DNA of 64,000 bases from Streptomyces sp. NL15-2K (lineage in GTDB: Bacteria; Actinomycetota; Actinomycetes; Streptomycetales; Streptomycetaceae), in NCBI RefSeq assembly GCF_030551255.1, contig NZ_CP130630.1, forward strand, positions 10,849,001-10,913,000. Direction: 5' to 3'. The position numbers were made by a program, and so were the translations under genes. Position 1 is the first letter of the stretch. Each line of letters begins with the position of its first letter. The notes beneath the pieces are model-generated. The model saw only the letters and a program-made list of their open reading frames with translations. It did not search any database and was not told the origin of the DNA. This document shows positions 37,709-45,123 of the stretch, in pieces.

Positions 37709-37725
37709 CCGGACCGTCGGTCCGG
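37709..37725 (+). terminator. Short hairpin after the P450 gene
   Basis: CCGGACC and GGTCCGG form a perfect 7-bp stem with a 3-nt loop, nine bases after the P450 stop. It may weakly terminate or attenuate the cluster transcript before the DUF2218 gene. Confidence 0.45.
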
Positions 37726-37771
37726 CATCATCTACTCGTCCGCCCGCATCAGCGAACCCTGGGAGCCCGTC

Positions 37772-38101
37772 ATGCCCCGTTCCGAAGCACGCGTCGCCAC
37801 CGACCGCCCGCACCGCTATGCCAAGCAGCTCGCCTCCCACCTCGGCCGGCGCAGCGAGACCAGCTGGGACGAGGAGACCGGCGTGGGCCGCCTGGTCTTC
37901 CAGAACGAGGGGACCGGATCCCTCACCGCGACCGAGGGTGCCCTGCTGCTCGCGGTGGAGTCCGACGCCGAACACCTCGCCATCCTCGAGGACGTCGTCG
38001 GCCGTCACCTGGTCCGCTTCGGCACCAAGGACGAGCTGGTGGTCGAGTGGCACCGCGACACCGGCGAGCCCGGCACGACACAGCGCAACGACTCCGACTG
38101 A
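37772..38101 (+). CDS. DUF2218 domain protein
   Basis: The 109-residue protein has the DUF2218 pattern: an N-terminal SEARVATDRPHRYAKQLASHL, a central GRLVFQNEGTGSLTATEG, and a C-terminal RFGTKDELVVEW. The family's function is unsettled; members often sit near siderophore or iron-related genes and adopt a small alpha-beta fold. It follows the P450 by 71 bp with a weak hairpin between, in the same direction, so it may be the last gene of the peptide cluster or an independent unit. There is no signal peptide or membrane segment. Confidence 0.75.
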   Translation: MPRSEARVATDRPHRYAKQLASHLGRRSETSWDEETGVGRLVFQNEGTGSLTATEGALLLAVESDAEHLAILEDVVGRHLVRFGTKDELVVEWHRDTGEPGTTQRNDSD

Positions 38102-38175
38102 CGGCACCCGGGCCGGCACCTGGTCGGGCACCGATCCGTCTGCCGACAGCACCCCGGCCAGTCCCGACCCGCGTA

Positions 38176-38721
38176 TCACGGGCCCTCGGACACGCAGCCC
38201 ACATGCGCCATCGCCTGCTTCAGCAGGACCCCGTGACCGCCCGGCATCTCGTTCTGCACCGCAGGGGACAGGGCCTCCTGCGGGCTGAACCAGACCAGGT
38301 CCAGGGCGTCCTGCCGGGGCCGGCAGTCGCCGGCCACCGGCACGACGTAGGCGAGGGACACCGCGTGCTGGCGGGGGTCGTGGTACGGCGTGACCCCCTG
38401 CGTCGGGAAGTACTCGGCCACGGTGAAGGGCTGCAGGGAGGACGGGACGCGGGGGAGGGCGACCGGGCCGAGGTCCTTCTCCAGGTGACGCAGGAGGGCG
38501 TCACGGACGCGCTCGTGGTGCATCACCCGGCCCGACACCAGGGTCCGGCTGACCGTTCCGTCCGGGCCGATGCGGAGCAGCAGTCCGATGCTGGTGACTT
38601 CGCCGCTGTCGTCGACGCGCACGGGCACGGCCTCGACGTACAGGATCGGCAGGCGGGCGCGCGCCATTTCGAGCTCGTCGGGATTCAGCCAACCCGGCGT
38701 GGTTTCGGTCATGTCAGACAT
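38176..38721 (-). CDS. DUF4916 / NUDIX-like hydrolase
   Basis: The 181-residue protein begins MSDMTETTPGWLNPDELEMA. The middle resembles a NUDIX fold (PILYVEAVPVRVDDSG, then a strand-helix region RVRDALLRHLEKDLG in place of a full NUDIX box), and the C-terminal part has DLVWFSPQEAL, a phrase frequent in NUDIX enzymes. The canonical GX5EX7REUXEEXGU box is not intact, so catalysis is uncertain. It converges with the DUF2218 gene, leaving 74 bp without an obvious strong terminator, and is transcribed away from the methyltransferase promoter side. Confidence 0.65.
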   Translation of the reverse strand: MSDMTETTPGWLNPDELEMARARLPILYVEAVPVRVDDSGEVTSIGLLLRIGPDGTVSRTLVSGRVMHHERVRDALLRHLEKDLGPVALPRVPSSLQPFTVAEYFPTQGVTPYHDPRQHAVSLAYVVPVAGDCRPRQDALDLVWFSPQEALSPAVQNEMPGGHGVLLKQAMAHVGCVSEGP

Positions 38722-38819
38722 TGCTTGATCATACTTTCAGAAGGTGCCGGAACAGCGGTTGTGCTCACAGAGTTCTCAGCGCTCACAGATTCTCAGCGCT
38801 TTCGGCGCTCGCAGCGCTC

Positions 38820-39632
38820 TCAACGTTTGACGGCCACCGCGCCGAACTGCGGCACCGCGGCGGGAGTGTCGGGCTCGGCGCGCCACTGCGAACACGACAC
38901 CAGACCCGGTTCGAGCAAGTGAAGCCCGTCGAAGAACGCGGCGATGTCCTCCCGGCTACGGGCGGTGACCGGCGGCGTGGCGTTCTCGTTCCAGAACTTC
39001 ATGGCCGGGATCTGGCCCTCGCCGCCCAGGTCGGCGTCGAAGGTGGGGTGGGTGAGAACCAGACAGCTGCCCGGGGGCACCGCGGCCATGACCCGCCGCG
39101 CGATGTCCCGTGCCTTCTCCGCGTCGAGTACGAAGTTGAGGATGCCCAGCATCATCACCGCGACCGGCTTGCCGAAGTCCAGGGTCCGTGCGGCGCGTTC
39201 GAGGATGGCGTCCGGGTCGTGCACGTCGGCGTCGATGTAGTCGGTGACACCTTCGGAGGTGCTGGTCAGCAGGGTGCGGGCGTGGACCAGCACGATCGGG
39301 TCGTTGTCGACGTAGACGATGCGCGAGTCGGGGGCGATCCGCTGGGCGATCTCGTGGGTGTTCTCCACCGTCGGCAGTCCGGTGCCGATGTCGAGGAACT
39401 GCCGTATCCCCTGCTCCTCGGCGAGGAATCGCACCGCCCGGCCCAGGAACCAGCGGTCCGCGCGGGCGACCTCCCGAATGAGCGGGAACATTCCGGCCAC
39501 GTGCTCGCCGACCTGCTGATCGACCTCGTAGTTGTCCTTGCCGCCGATCCAGTAGTTCCAGACGCGGGCGTTGTGCGCCACACCGGTGTTCAGCCTCGCC
39601 GACCCGTCTGACTTGGTGTGGCTCTCGCTCAC
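38820..39632 (-). CDS. SAM-dependent methyltransferase, actinobacterial GGKDNY family
   Basis: The 270-residue protein belongs to a family found in many copies in Streptomyces. Its marks are VWNYWIGGKDNYEVD near residue 28, the SAM-binding QFLDIGTGLPTVENTHE (about 78), VYVDNDPIVLVHA (acidic ligand, about 107), and DFGKPVAVMMLGILNFV. The C-terminus ends VAVKR. The methyl acceptor is unknown. A paralogue at 46306 is frameshifted. The 98 bp between this gene's stop and the NUDIX-like start hold imperfect repeats of CAGCGCT but no gene. Confidence 0.85.
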   Translation of the reverse strand: MSESHTKSDGSARLNTGVAHNARVWNYWIGGKDNYEVDQQVGEHVAGMFPLIREVARADRWFLGRAVRFLAEEQGIRQFLDIGTGLPTVENTHEIAQRIAPDSRIVYVDNDPIVLVHARTLLTSTSEGVTDYIDADVHDPDAILERAARTLDFGKPVAVMMLGILNFVLDAEKARDIARRVMAAVPPGSCLVLTHPTFDADLGGEGQIPAMKFWNENATPPVTARSREDIAAFFDGLHLLEPGLVSCSQWRAEPDTPAAVPQFGAVAVKR

Positions 39633-39743
39633 CTGTTCGCTCCTTGCTTCGCGCCTGCGGCCGTCGCCGCCATTGTGCCGTCCGATGATCAGCTTGTCCC
39701 GGAAACGGCCCCAGCGGAAGAGGGCGGCCCGACTGCGGGAAAC

Positions 39744-40637
39744 TCAGTCGAACGCGGCGGGGTTCGCCGTGGGCGTCCGGCCGGCCAGCACGTCCGTCAG
39801 CCGCTGGGTGCCCCGCGTCACCGCCCGCTCGAAGGAGTCGTCCTCGTCCCCGTCGAGTCCGCCGGTGGTGACGGTGAGGGCGTCACTGCCGACGCGTACG
39901 GCGGCGACGTCGAGGGTGAGCGTGGCCGGTGCGCCGGCTGCCGTGCCCTGCACCGTCACGTGCAGGCCCTGCCGGGCGTCGCCCGTCTGCGGGACCGAGG
40001 TCTCGGTCACCTGCACGGTCCGCTGCTCGCCTGCGGCATTGGTCGCGGTGAACTGGTCGCACTTGACCGGCAGCGACTTCAGCCAGGCCAGCGAGGCGTC
40101 CAGTGCGGCCCGGTCGTAGGCGGCGACCTGGTGGAGCAGGCGGGAGTCGTCCTGCTGGAAGCCCCTGAGGGCGGACGCCCCGGACGGTTCGCCCAGCAGA
40201 TCGTCGTCGTAGAGGGCGTCGAGCAGCTTCTGGCAGTCGGCGGCGTCGGCCTTGGCGGTGAGGAAGTCCGCGACGTCGACCGTGCCGATGAGCAGGGTGT
40301 CGCTCCAGGCGGCCGCGTCCCGGACCTGGGTCCAGTCGTCCTCGAGGTCGGCCTCGGTGACCAGTGCGGCCTGCGCGCCCGCCGCGGTGAGGCGGCCGGA
40401 CGCGGTGGGGGTCGGCGTCTGCCGCGCGGCCCGGGGCGATGCAGTCGGGGACTTCTCGGCGGCGGACGACGCGGCGACGTCCGAGGCTCCCGAATCGCCA
40501 CCGCCACCGCCGTCGCCGTCCGAACAGGCCGTCGTGGTCAGCAGTGCGCCCGCCGCGAGGGCCGAGGCGAACAACCGGACGATGGGGGTACCCCCCGTGC
40601 CTTTGAGGCAAGAGGGGAAGGACGGACGACAGGTCAT
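39744..40637 (-). CDS. Secreted lipoprotein of unknown function
   Basis: The 297-residue protein has a lipobox LLTTTAC around residue 38, followed by a low-complexity Gly/Asp/Ser linker (SDGDGGGGGDSGASD) and a Ser/Pro/Thr stretch, then a globular domain from about 80. That domain contains LVTEADLEDDW and DDSRLLHQVAAYD, like the PknH-like extracellular or DUF5642-type sensor domains, but I cannot name it firmly. The first 19 residues are coded largely by a palindromic repeat (40581-40620), so the N-region is longer than usual. Downstream of the response regulator gene with a 123-bp gap; possibly separate. Confidence 0.7.
   Translation of the reverse strand: MTCRPSFPSCLKGTGGTPIVRLFASALAAGALLTTTACSDGDGGGGGDSGASDVAASSAAEKSPTASPRAARQTPTPTASGRLTAAGAQAALVTEADLEDDWTQVRDAAAWSDTLLIGTVDVADFLTAKADAADCQKLLDALYDDDLLGEPSGASALRGFQQDDSRLLHQVAAYDRAALDASLAWLKSLPVKCDQFTATNAAGEQRTVQVTETSVPQTGDARQGLHVTVQGTAAGAPATLTLDVAAVRVGSDALTVTTGGLDGDEDDSFERAVTRGTQRLTDVLAGRTPTANPAAFD
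40581..40620. repeat. GGGGG-palindrome repeat within the lipoprotein start
   Basis: GGGGGTACCCCCC and a CCTTTGAGGC arm with AGGGG ends belong to the same dispersed family as 7590, 12717 and 44341. It codes for residues about 6-19 of the lipoprotein, ahead of its hydrophobic core, and may have displaced the original start codon. Confidence 0.65.
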
Positions 40638-40760
40638 CGCGGAAGCCTCCTGAGAACAACGCGGTACGTGCCCTCAGCGCACCATCGGCCCCCGCTGTGC
40701 ACCAGCGCACCGGACTGTTCGGGTGAGCCGCTCCCGGTTACCGGCCCGGCCGGCGCGCCT

Positions 40761-41456
40761 TCACGCCCCCGGCTGCACCTGCCCGTGCTGCCAGGCCCAG
40801 GCCGCGATCTCGACTCGGTTCCGCGCGGCCAGCTTGAGCTGGACGCTGGACAGGTGCGTCTTGACCGTGGAGAGGGAGACGTACAGCTCGGCGGCGATCT
40901 CGGCATTCGTCCGGCCCAGGGCGACCAGGCGGACCACCTCGGACTCGCGCTCGGTGAGGGGTTCCGTGGGCGGCGCGGGGCGGGACCGGGCAGCCGGCCG
41001 CGGGGACTCGGTGACGTGCTTGAGCAGGCGGACGGTGACCGAGGGGGAGACGAGCGAGTCGCCGGCCGCGGCCGCGCGGACCGCCTCAGCCAGGAGGGTC
41101 GGCCCGGAGTCCTTGAGCAGGAACCCGCACGCCCCGCCGCGCAGCGCCCCGTACACGTACTCGTCGAGGTCGAAGGTGGTGACCACGACCACCCGCATCG
41201 GGTCGGGCACGTCCGGGCCCGCCAGCAGCCGGGTCGCCGCCAGCCCGTCCAGCCTCGGCATCCGGATGTCCAGCAGGCACACGTCCGGCCGCACCTCGCG
41301 GGCGAGCGCGACGGCCGTCTCGCCGTCGGCGGCCTCGGCGACCACCGTGATGTCGGGCTGCGCGTCCAGGAAGAAGCGGAAGCCGGTGCGGACCATGTCC
41401 TGGTCGTCGGCGATGAGGACACGGATGGGCGCGCCGGGCGGGGTGGGGCTCGTCAT
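40761..41456 (-). CDS. NarL/FixJ-family response regulator
   Basis: The 231-residue protein has a receiver domain at 11-130 with the acidic pair ADDQD, phospho-acceptor Asp 63 in VCLLDIRMPRLDG, Thr in VVVTTFD, and Lys in GFLLKDSG. A LuxR-type helix-turn-helix at about 165-225 reads LTERESEVVRLVALGRTNAE, then LYVSLSTVKTHLSS. Streptomyces NarL regulators normally sit beside a HisKA_3 kinase; here the likely partner kinase is at 45124, beyond an ABC exporter. It probably controls that exporter and the DUF4333 gene in response to an envelope or antibiotic signal. Confidence 0.9.
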   Translation of the reverse strand: MTSPTPPGAPIRVLIADDQDMVRTGFRFFLDAQPDITVVAEAADGETAVALAREVRPDVCLLDIRMPRLDGLAATRLLAGPDVPDPMRVVVVTTFDLDEYVYGALRGGACGFLLKDSGPTLLAEAVRAAAAGDSLVSPSVTVRLLKHVTESPRPAARSRPAPPTEPLTERESEVVRLVALGRTNAEIAAELYVSLSTVKTHLSSVQLKLAARNRVEIAAWAWQHGQVQPGA

Positions 41457-41526
41457 GGCTCGATCATGCCTCAGGGCGTGTACGGGACGACGGCCCGCCG
41501 GCGTATGCGGCGGGCCGTCCCGGCGG

Positions 41527-41723
41527 TGGTCTGTCGGCGGTGTCTGGTCGGCCGTGGCCTGTCGGCAGTGTCCGGCGGATGGTGGTCTGTCGGCGGTGGT
41601 CGGTCGGTAGTGTCCGGCGGATGGTGGTCTGTCGGCGGTGGTCGGTCGGTAGTGTCCGGCGGATGGTGGTCTGTCGGCGGTGGCCTGTCGGCAGTGTCCG
41701 GCCGACGGTGGGTCCGTCAGCAG
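41527..41723. repeat. 42-bp minisatellite
   Basis: Three near-identical 42-bp units (41569-41610, 41611-41652, 41653-41694), with partial units on both sides, lie between the response regulator promoter and the exporter gene. Each unit contains TGTCCGGCGGATGGTGG. The units are multiples of three and read open on the plus strand, but show no sign of being a protein. Confidence 0.9.
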
Positions 41724-41790
41724 TCGCCAGTCGCCAGTCGCCAGTCGCCAGTCGCCAGTCGCCAGCCGCCAGCCGCCGGTCGCCGGTCGT
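41721..41790. repeat. Heptamer tandem array (CAGTCGC)n
   Basis: Ten consecutive heptamers: six CAGTCGC, two CAGCCGC, one CGGTCGC and one CGGTCGT. The array immediately follows the 42-bp minisatellite and ends 14 bp before the stop codon of the FtsX-type permease. It is prone to slippage. Confidence 0.9.
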
Positions 41791-41803
41791 CGACCGGCGG
41801 TGA

Positions 41804-43819
41804 TCAGTCGACAGTCTGCGCCGGATCCGCCGTCACCCTCCGCAGCAGTGGCCTGCTGCCGACGATCGCGGCGAACATCGCCAGCGCGCCGATGACCACG
41901 CAGGCGGCCAGTTGCAGGGCGCCGGTGGTGTTGATCCCGACGTCGGCCGCCTGGTTGAGCTTGTAGGAGCCGTAGACGCCCATCCCGGTGGTGCCGCCCG
42001 CCAGGACGACCAGCGGGAGGACCGTCTCGCGGAGCCTGGCCCGGTCCAGCACCTTCAACGGGGTGCCCGCCAGCCGCAGCAGGGCGTAGACGCGCCGCCG
42101 GTCGAGGACGTTCGCGGCGGCGGTCAGACCGGCCGAGGCGGTCGCGACGAGGAAGCTCAGGGCCAGGGTGGCGGTGCTGACCTGGGAGATGCGGTCGAAG
42201 AGCGTGCTGTCGGGCGCCGCCGCGTAGTCCTGGGAGTACGGCGGTGTGCCCGGCGCCACGGACGTCAGGGCCGTGACCGCGGTGTCGATCTGCTCCTGAC
42301 CGCCGGTGACACGGGCGAGCACGCCGGGGCTGCCGCCCAGCAGAGTGTCGTAGTCGTCCTCGTGACCGACGGTGACGGTCGCGGTGGCGCCCGCCCGGTC
42401 GAGCAGCGTCCGGGCCTCGTCGGCGGCGTGCCGCGCCTGTGCGGCGTCGGTGATCACCGCGACCTGGCCCTGATACTGCGAGCCCTCCATGCCCAGCTGG
42501 CTGACGGAGAAGAACCCGGCCACGAACCCGGCGAGCACCAGCCCGCTGACCGTGCGCCAGGCGCCGCGCGGGTCGTCACTGAGGCGGCGCGCCGCCAGCA
42601 GGGTCGCAGGCCGGCGGGCGAAGCGGCCCACGACCCGGCCCAGCCGGTCCACGACCCAGGGACCGAAGAGCCAGAACGCGCCGTAGAACAGCACCAGCAG
42701 GGCGATCGCCTGACGGGGCGTCAGGCCTCCGTTGCCCGTCGACTGAAAGACGTACAGCAGCGTCGCCGCGAAGGCGACGAACCGGATCCAGCGGGTGCGG
42801 CGCGGGTTCGCCTGCTGGGCGACCCCCAGGGGCGAGGCCGCCACCTGGCGCAGCATCGACACGGCGCTGACGGTGATGAGCGCGGTCACCGCGACCACCA
42901 CGGCCGCGAACCATGGCAGGCCCACCCACAGCTGACCGGTGTACCAGGTGCCGACGCCGTACGGGATCCGAGCCAGGGCGGGCAGCAGCGCCACGTAGGC
43001 GAGCGCGCCCGCCAGCGCGCCGGCCGCGCCGACGCCCGCCGCCTCCGCGGCGGTCATGGCGAGGATCTGCCGCGGGGTCGCCCCCGCCAGGCGCAGCGCG
43101 GCCAGCCGCTGCTCACGCCGGGCCGCCCCGAGCCGTCCGGCCGCCGAGGCCAGCACCACCACGGGCATCGCCAGCAGCACCACACCCAGCAGCGCCGTCC
43201 CCTTGTCCGAGCCCGTGAGCAGGGACTTCTCCGTTCCGGAGAACCCGGAGATCCGGGCGCGCGCGGCCTGCCCGGTGTCGAACCAGGTGGCGCCGCCCCC
43301 CTCGGCCGCCTTCGACACCGCGGGATCGCCCGGCGCCCGCCCCACCACGGCGACCAGCTCGTCCGGCGAGGCGAGGCCGGCGGCGCCGATCGTGCCGTAG
43401 GACTTCACCTTCGGGAAGCGGTCCGCCAGTTGGCTCGCGGGCAGCTGGTGCATCAGCTCGGCCAGGGCGGGGGAGACGTACACCTCGCCCTTCTCCGGGA
43501 AGGAGCTCAGGCCGGGCGGTGCCGGGGTCGCCTCGCGGCCGGGCAGCTGGGCCAGCGACACCACGGTGACAGGCTCGTGGCGGACGTACGTCGTGGCCAG
43601 GGCCTGGACGGCGGTGGCCTGCTTCGCCGGTACGGCGTCGGGGGTGCGCCACGTCGTGTGGTCGGCGCGGGTGCCGGAGCCGACGGTGGCGGCGATCATG
43701 ACCAGCAGCACGAACGCGCCGACGGCGGCGGCACCGGCCGCCAGCAGCTGGCTCTGCAGGCCGCGGCGGCCGGAGGACTTGGCGAGATGCCAGGTCAGGG
43801 GCAGGACGGGGGAACGCAT
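41804..43819 (-). CDS. FtsX-like ABC exporter permease
   Basis: The 671-residue membrane protein has a short N-terminal cytoplasmic part, a first helix near residue 25-48, a large extracellular loop, then helices at about 205-330 with the FtsX-typical RREQRLAALRLAGATPRQI (cytoplasmic loop) and a second half with NVLDRRRVYALLRLAGTPLKVL. Two FtsX repeats fused in one chain match bacitracin-efflux or MacB-like permeases of Gram-positive bacteria. It is paired with the ATPase gene 32 bp upstream. It likely exports or senses a cell-wall-active compound, or acts in lipid handling. Confidence 0.85.
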   Translation of the reverse strand: MRSPVLPLTWHLAKSSGRRGLQSQLLAAGAAAVGAFVLLVMIAATVGSGTRADHTTWRTPDAVPAKQATAVQALATTYVRHEPVTVVSLAQLPGREATPAPPGLSSFPEKGEVYVSPALAELMHQLPASQLADRFPKVKSYGTIGAAGLASPDELVAVVGRAPGDPAVSKAAEGGGATWFDTGQAARARISGFSGTEKSLLTGSDKGTALLGVVLLAMPVVVLASAAGRLGAARREQRLAALRLAGATPRQILAMTAAEAAGVGAAGALAGALAYVALLPALARIPYGVGTWYTGQLWVGLPWFAAVVVAVTALITVSAVSMLRQVAASPLGVAQQANPRRTRWIRFVAFAATLLYVFQSTGNGGLTPRQAIALLVLFYGAFWLFGPWVVDRLGRVVGRFARRPATLLAARRLSDDPRGAWRTVSGLVLAGFVAGFFSVSQLGMEGSQYQGQVAVITDAAQARHAADEARTLLDRAGATATVTVGHEDDYDTLLGGSPGVLARVTGGQEQIDTAVTALTSVAPGTPPYSQDYAAAPDSTLFDRISQVSTATLALSFLVATASAGLTAAANVLDRRRVYALLRLAGTPLKVLDRARLRETVLPLVVLAGGTTGMGVYGSYKLNQAADVGINTTGALQLAACVVIGALAMFAAIVGSRPLLRRVTADPAQTVD

Positions 43820-43851
43820 GGCGGCATCTCCGCTGGGAAGGGGGCGGGTGG

Positions 43852-44574
43852 TCAGGCGACCGTGTACTGGCTGTAATTGCTGATCCGGCCGTCCCGCACC
43901 TGGAGGATCCGGTCGCAGTGGGCGGCGACGTCGGCGTCGTGCGTGACCATGACCAGGGCGGCGCCCTGCTCGCGGGTGACCGAGGTCAGCAGTCGGACCA
44001 CCTCGGTGCTGGTGACCTGGTCCAGGGCGCCGGTGGGTTCGTCGGCGAAGACCACGTCCGGTTCGACGACCAGGGCACGGGCGATGGCGACGCGCTGGGC
44101 CTGACCGCCGGAGAGCTGGCCGGGGCGGCGCTGCTCCAGCCCGTCGAGGCCGAGCGGGGCGAACCAGCGGCGGGCGCGCTCGACGGCCTGCTTGCGCGGG
44201 GTGCCCTCCAGCATCAGCGGCAGGGCGACGTTCTCCTCGGCGGGCAGCTCCGGCAGCAGCTGGCCGAACTGGAAGACGAACCCGAACCGCTTGCGGCGCA
44301 GCGCGCTGAGCTTGTTCTCGCCCAGCTTGTCGATGCGCGCCCAGCCTTCGGCCGGGGGGACCCCCATCTCGCTTCGCTCGCCGCGCAGCAGCACCTGGCC
44401 GCCGTCGGGGCGGATGATGCCGGCCAGGGTGTGCAGCAGGGTGGATTTGCCGGACCCGGACGGGCCCATGATCGCCAGCGAGTCGCGCTCGCCGACCTGG
44501 ACGTCCACGCCGGCCAGGGCGGTGGTGGAGCCGTACTTCTTGACGAGGCCGTGACCGGCCAGAACGGTGTGCAT
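43852..44574 (-). CDS. ABC exporter ATP-binding protein
   Basis: The 240-residue ATPase belongs to the MacB/LolD class. Walker A is GPSGSGKST (about 35-43), then the Q-loop region FVFQFGQLLPEL, signature LSGGQAQRVAIARAL, and Walker B VVFADEPTGALD. A segment around residues 65-78 (ERSEMGVPPAEGWA) is coded by a dispersed palindromic repeat between the first strand and the Q-loop, absent from typical relatives. Together with the FtsX permease it forms the exporter. Its ATG is 19 bp downstream of the DUF4333 stop, so the three genes are likely one operon. Confidence 0.9.
   Translation of the reverse strand: MHTVLAGHGLVKKYGSTTALAGVDVQVGERDSLAIMGPSGSGKSTLLHTLAGIIRPDGGQVLLRGERSEMGVPPAEGWARIDKLGENKLSALRRKRFGFVFQFGQLLPELPAEENVALPLMLEGTPRKQAVERARRWFAPLGLDGLEQRRPGQLSGGQAQRVAIARALVVEPDVVFADEPTGALDQVTSTEVVRLLTSVTREQGAALVMVTHDADVAAHCDRILQVRDGRISNYSQYTVA
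44341..44382. repeat. GGGGG-palindrome repeat inside the ABC ATPase
   Basis: A GGGGGGACCCCC palindrome with a CTCGCTTCGCTCG arm lies in frame in the ATPase gene, adding about 14 codons between the Walker A region and the Q-loop. It is closely similar to the copy at 7590-7630. Confidence 0.7.
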
Positions 44575-44593
44575 CAGGGGAACCGGTCCTCTT

Positions 44594-44962
44594 CTAGCGC
44601 TCGAACTTCCAGGTGATGGAGTGGTCCGTGGCCTTGACCACGGCGACGGGGATCTCGACGGTCTCGCCGTCGCTCTTCTTGCCGGTGCAGGTGATGGTGG
44701 CTCCGGCGACGGCCTTGAGCCCGGTCGGGCAGGTGACGTCGGAGATCTTCTTCCCGACCCAGGGCAGCGGGTGGTACAGGCTCGCGGTGCGGCCCGCGAC
44801 CAGCTCGGCGGCCAGGGCCCGGTGACCGCCGACGCTCACCGCGCTGTCCGGGTCGAGGCCGGTGGTCGACTCGGTCCTGGCAAGCAGGTGGGTGCCGACA
44901 CCGAAGATGCTCACGACGGCGGTCGTACCGCCGACGGCACCGACGAGGAACTTGCGCTGCAT
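44594..44962 (-). CDS. DUF4333 domain membrane-anchored protein
   Basis: The 122-residue protein has an N-terminal hydrophobic segment (FLVGAVGGTTAVVSIFGVG) that should anchor or export it, and a DUF4333 domain with VTCPTGLKAVAGATITCTG and a pair of cysteines likely forming a disulfide outside the cell. Such proteins are small secreted or lipid-anchored factors of unknown role. AGGAG sits eight bases before the ATG. It is first in the operon with the ABC exporter and divergent from the sensor kinase, which places it in a signal-response module. Confidence 0.78.
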   Translation of the reverse strand: MQRKFLVGAVGGTTAVVSIFGVGTHLLARTESTTGLDPDSAVSVGGHRALAAELVAGRTASLYHPLPWVGKKISDVTCPTGLKAVAGATITCTGKKSDGETVEIPVAVVKATDHSITWKFER

Positions 44963-45123
44963 CACGTACTCCTGAGGATTCCGCGGGTCGGACGGGAGGA
45001 AGTGGCTCCACCCTCGCCCGCGGGCACGGGCGCGCGCCTCGGCCGAACGGTCAGGCTTCAGGCGATGGCGCCTCGACCGTTCGGCCGATCCGGCCGCTGT
45101 CGGTGCCACATACGGTGAGCAGC

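Noticed and set aside
38722..38819. Repeated CAGCGCT phrases as a regulatory array
   Set aside because: The copies are short, imperfectly spaced and lie after the methyltransferase stop; not convincing.
41721..41790. Heptamer array considered as a CRISPR array
   Set aside because: Units are 7 bp and contiguous with no spacers, and no cas genes are present.
41540..41803. A plus-strand frame of repeated VGSVRRMVVCRRWS units
   Set aside because: It is a translation of the 42-bp minisatellite; no ribosome-binding site, family or second-frame support.
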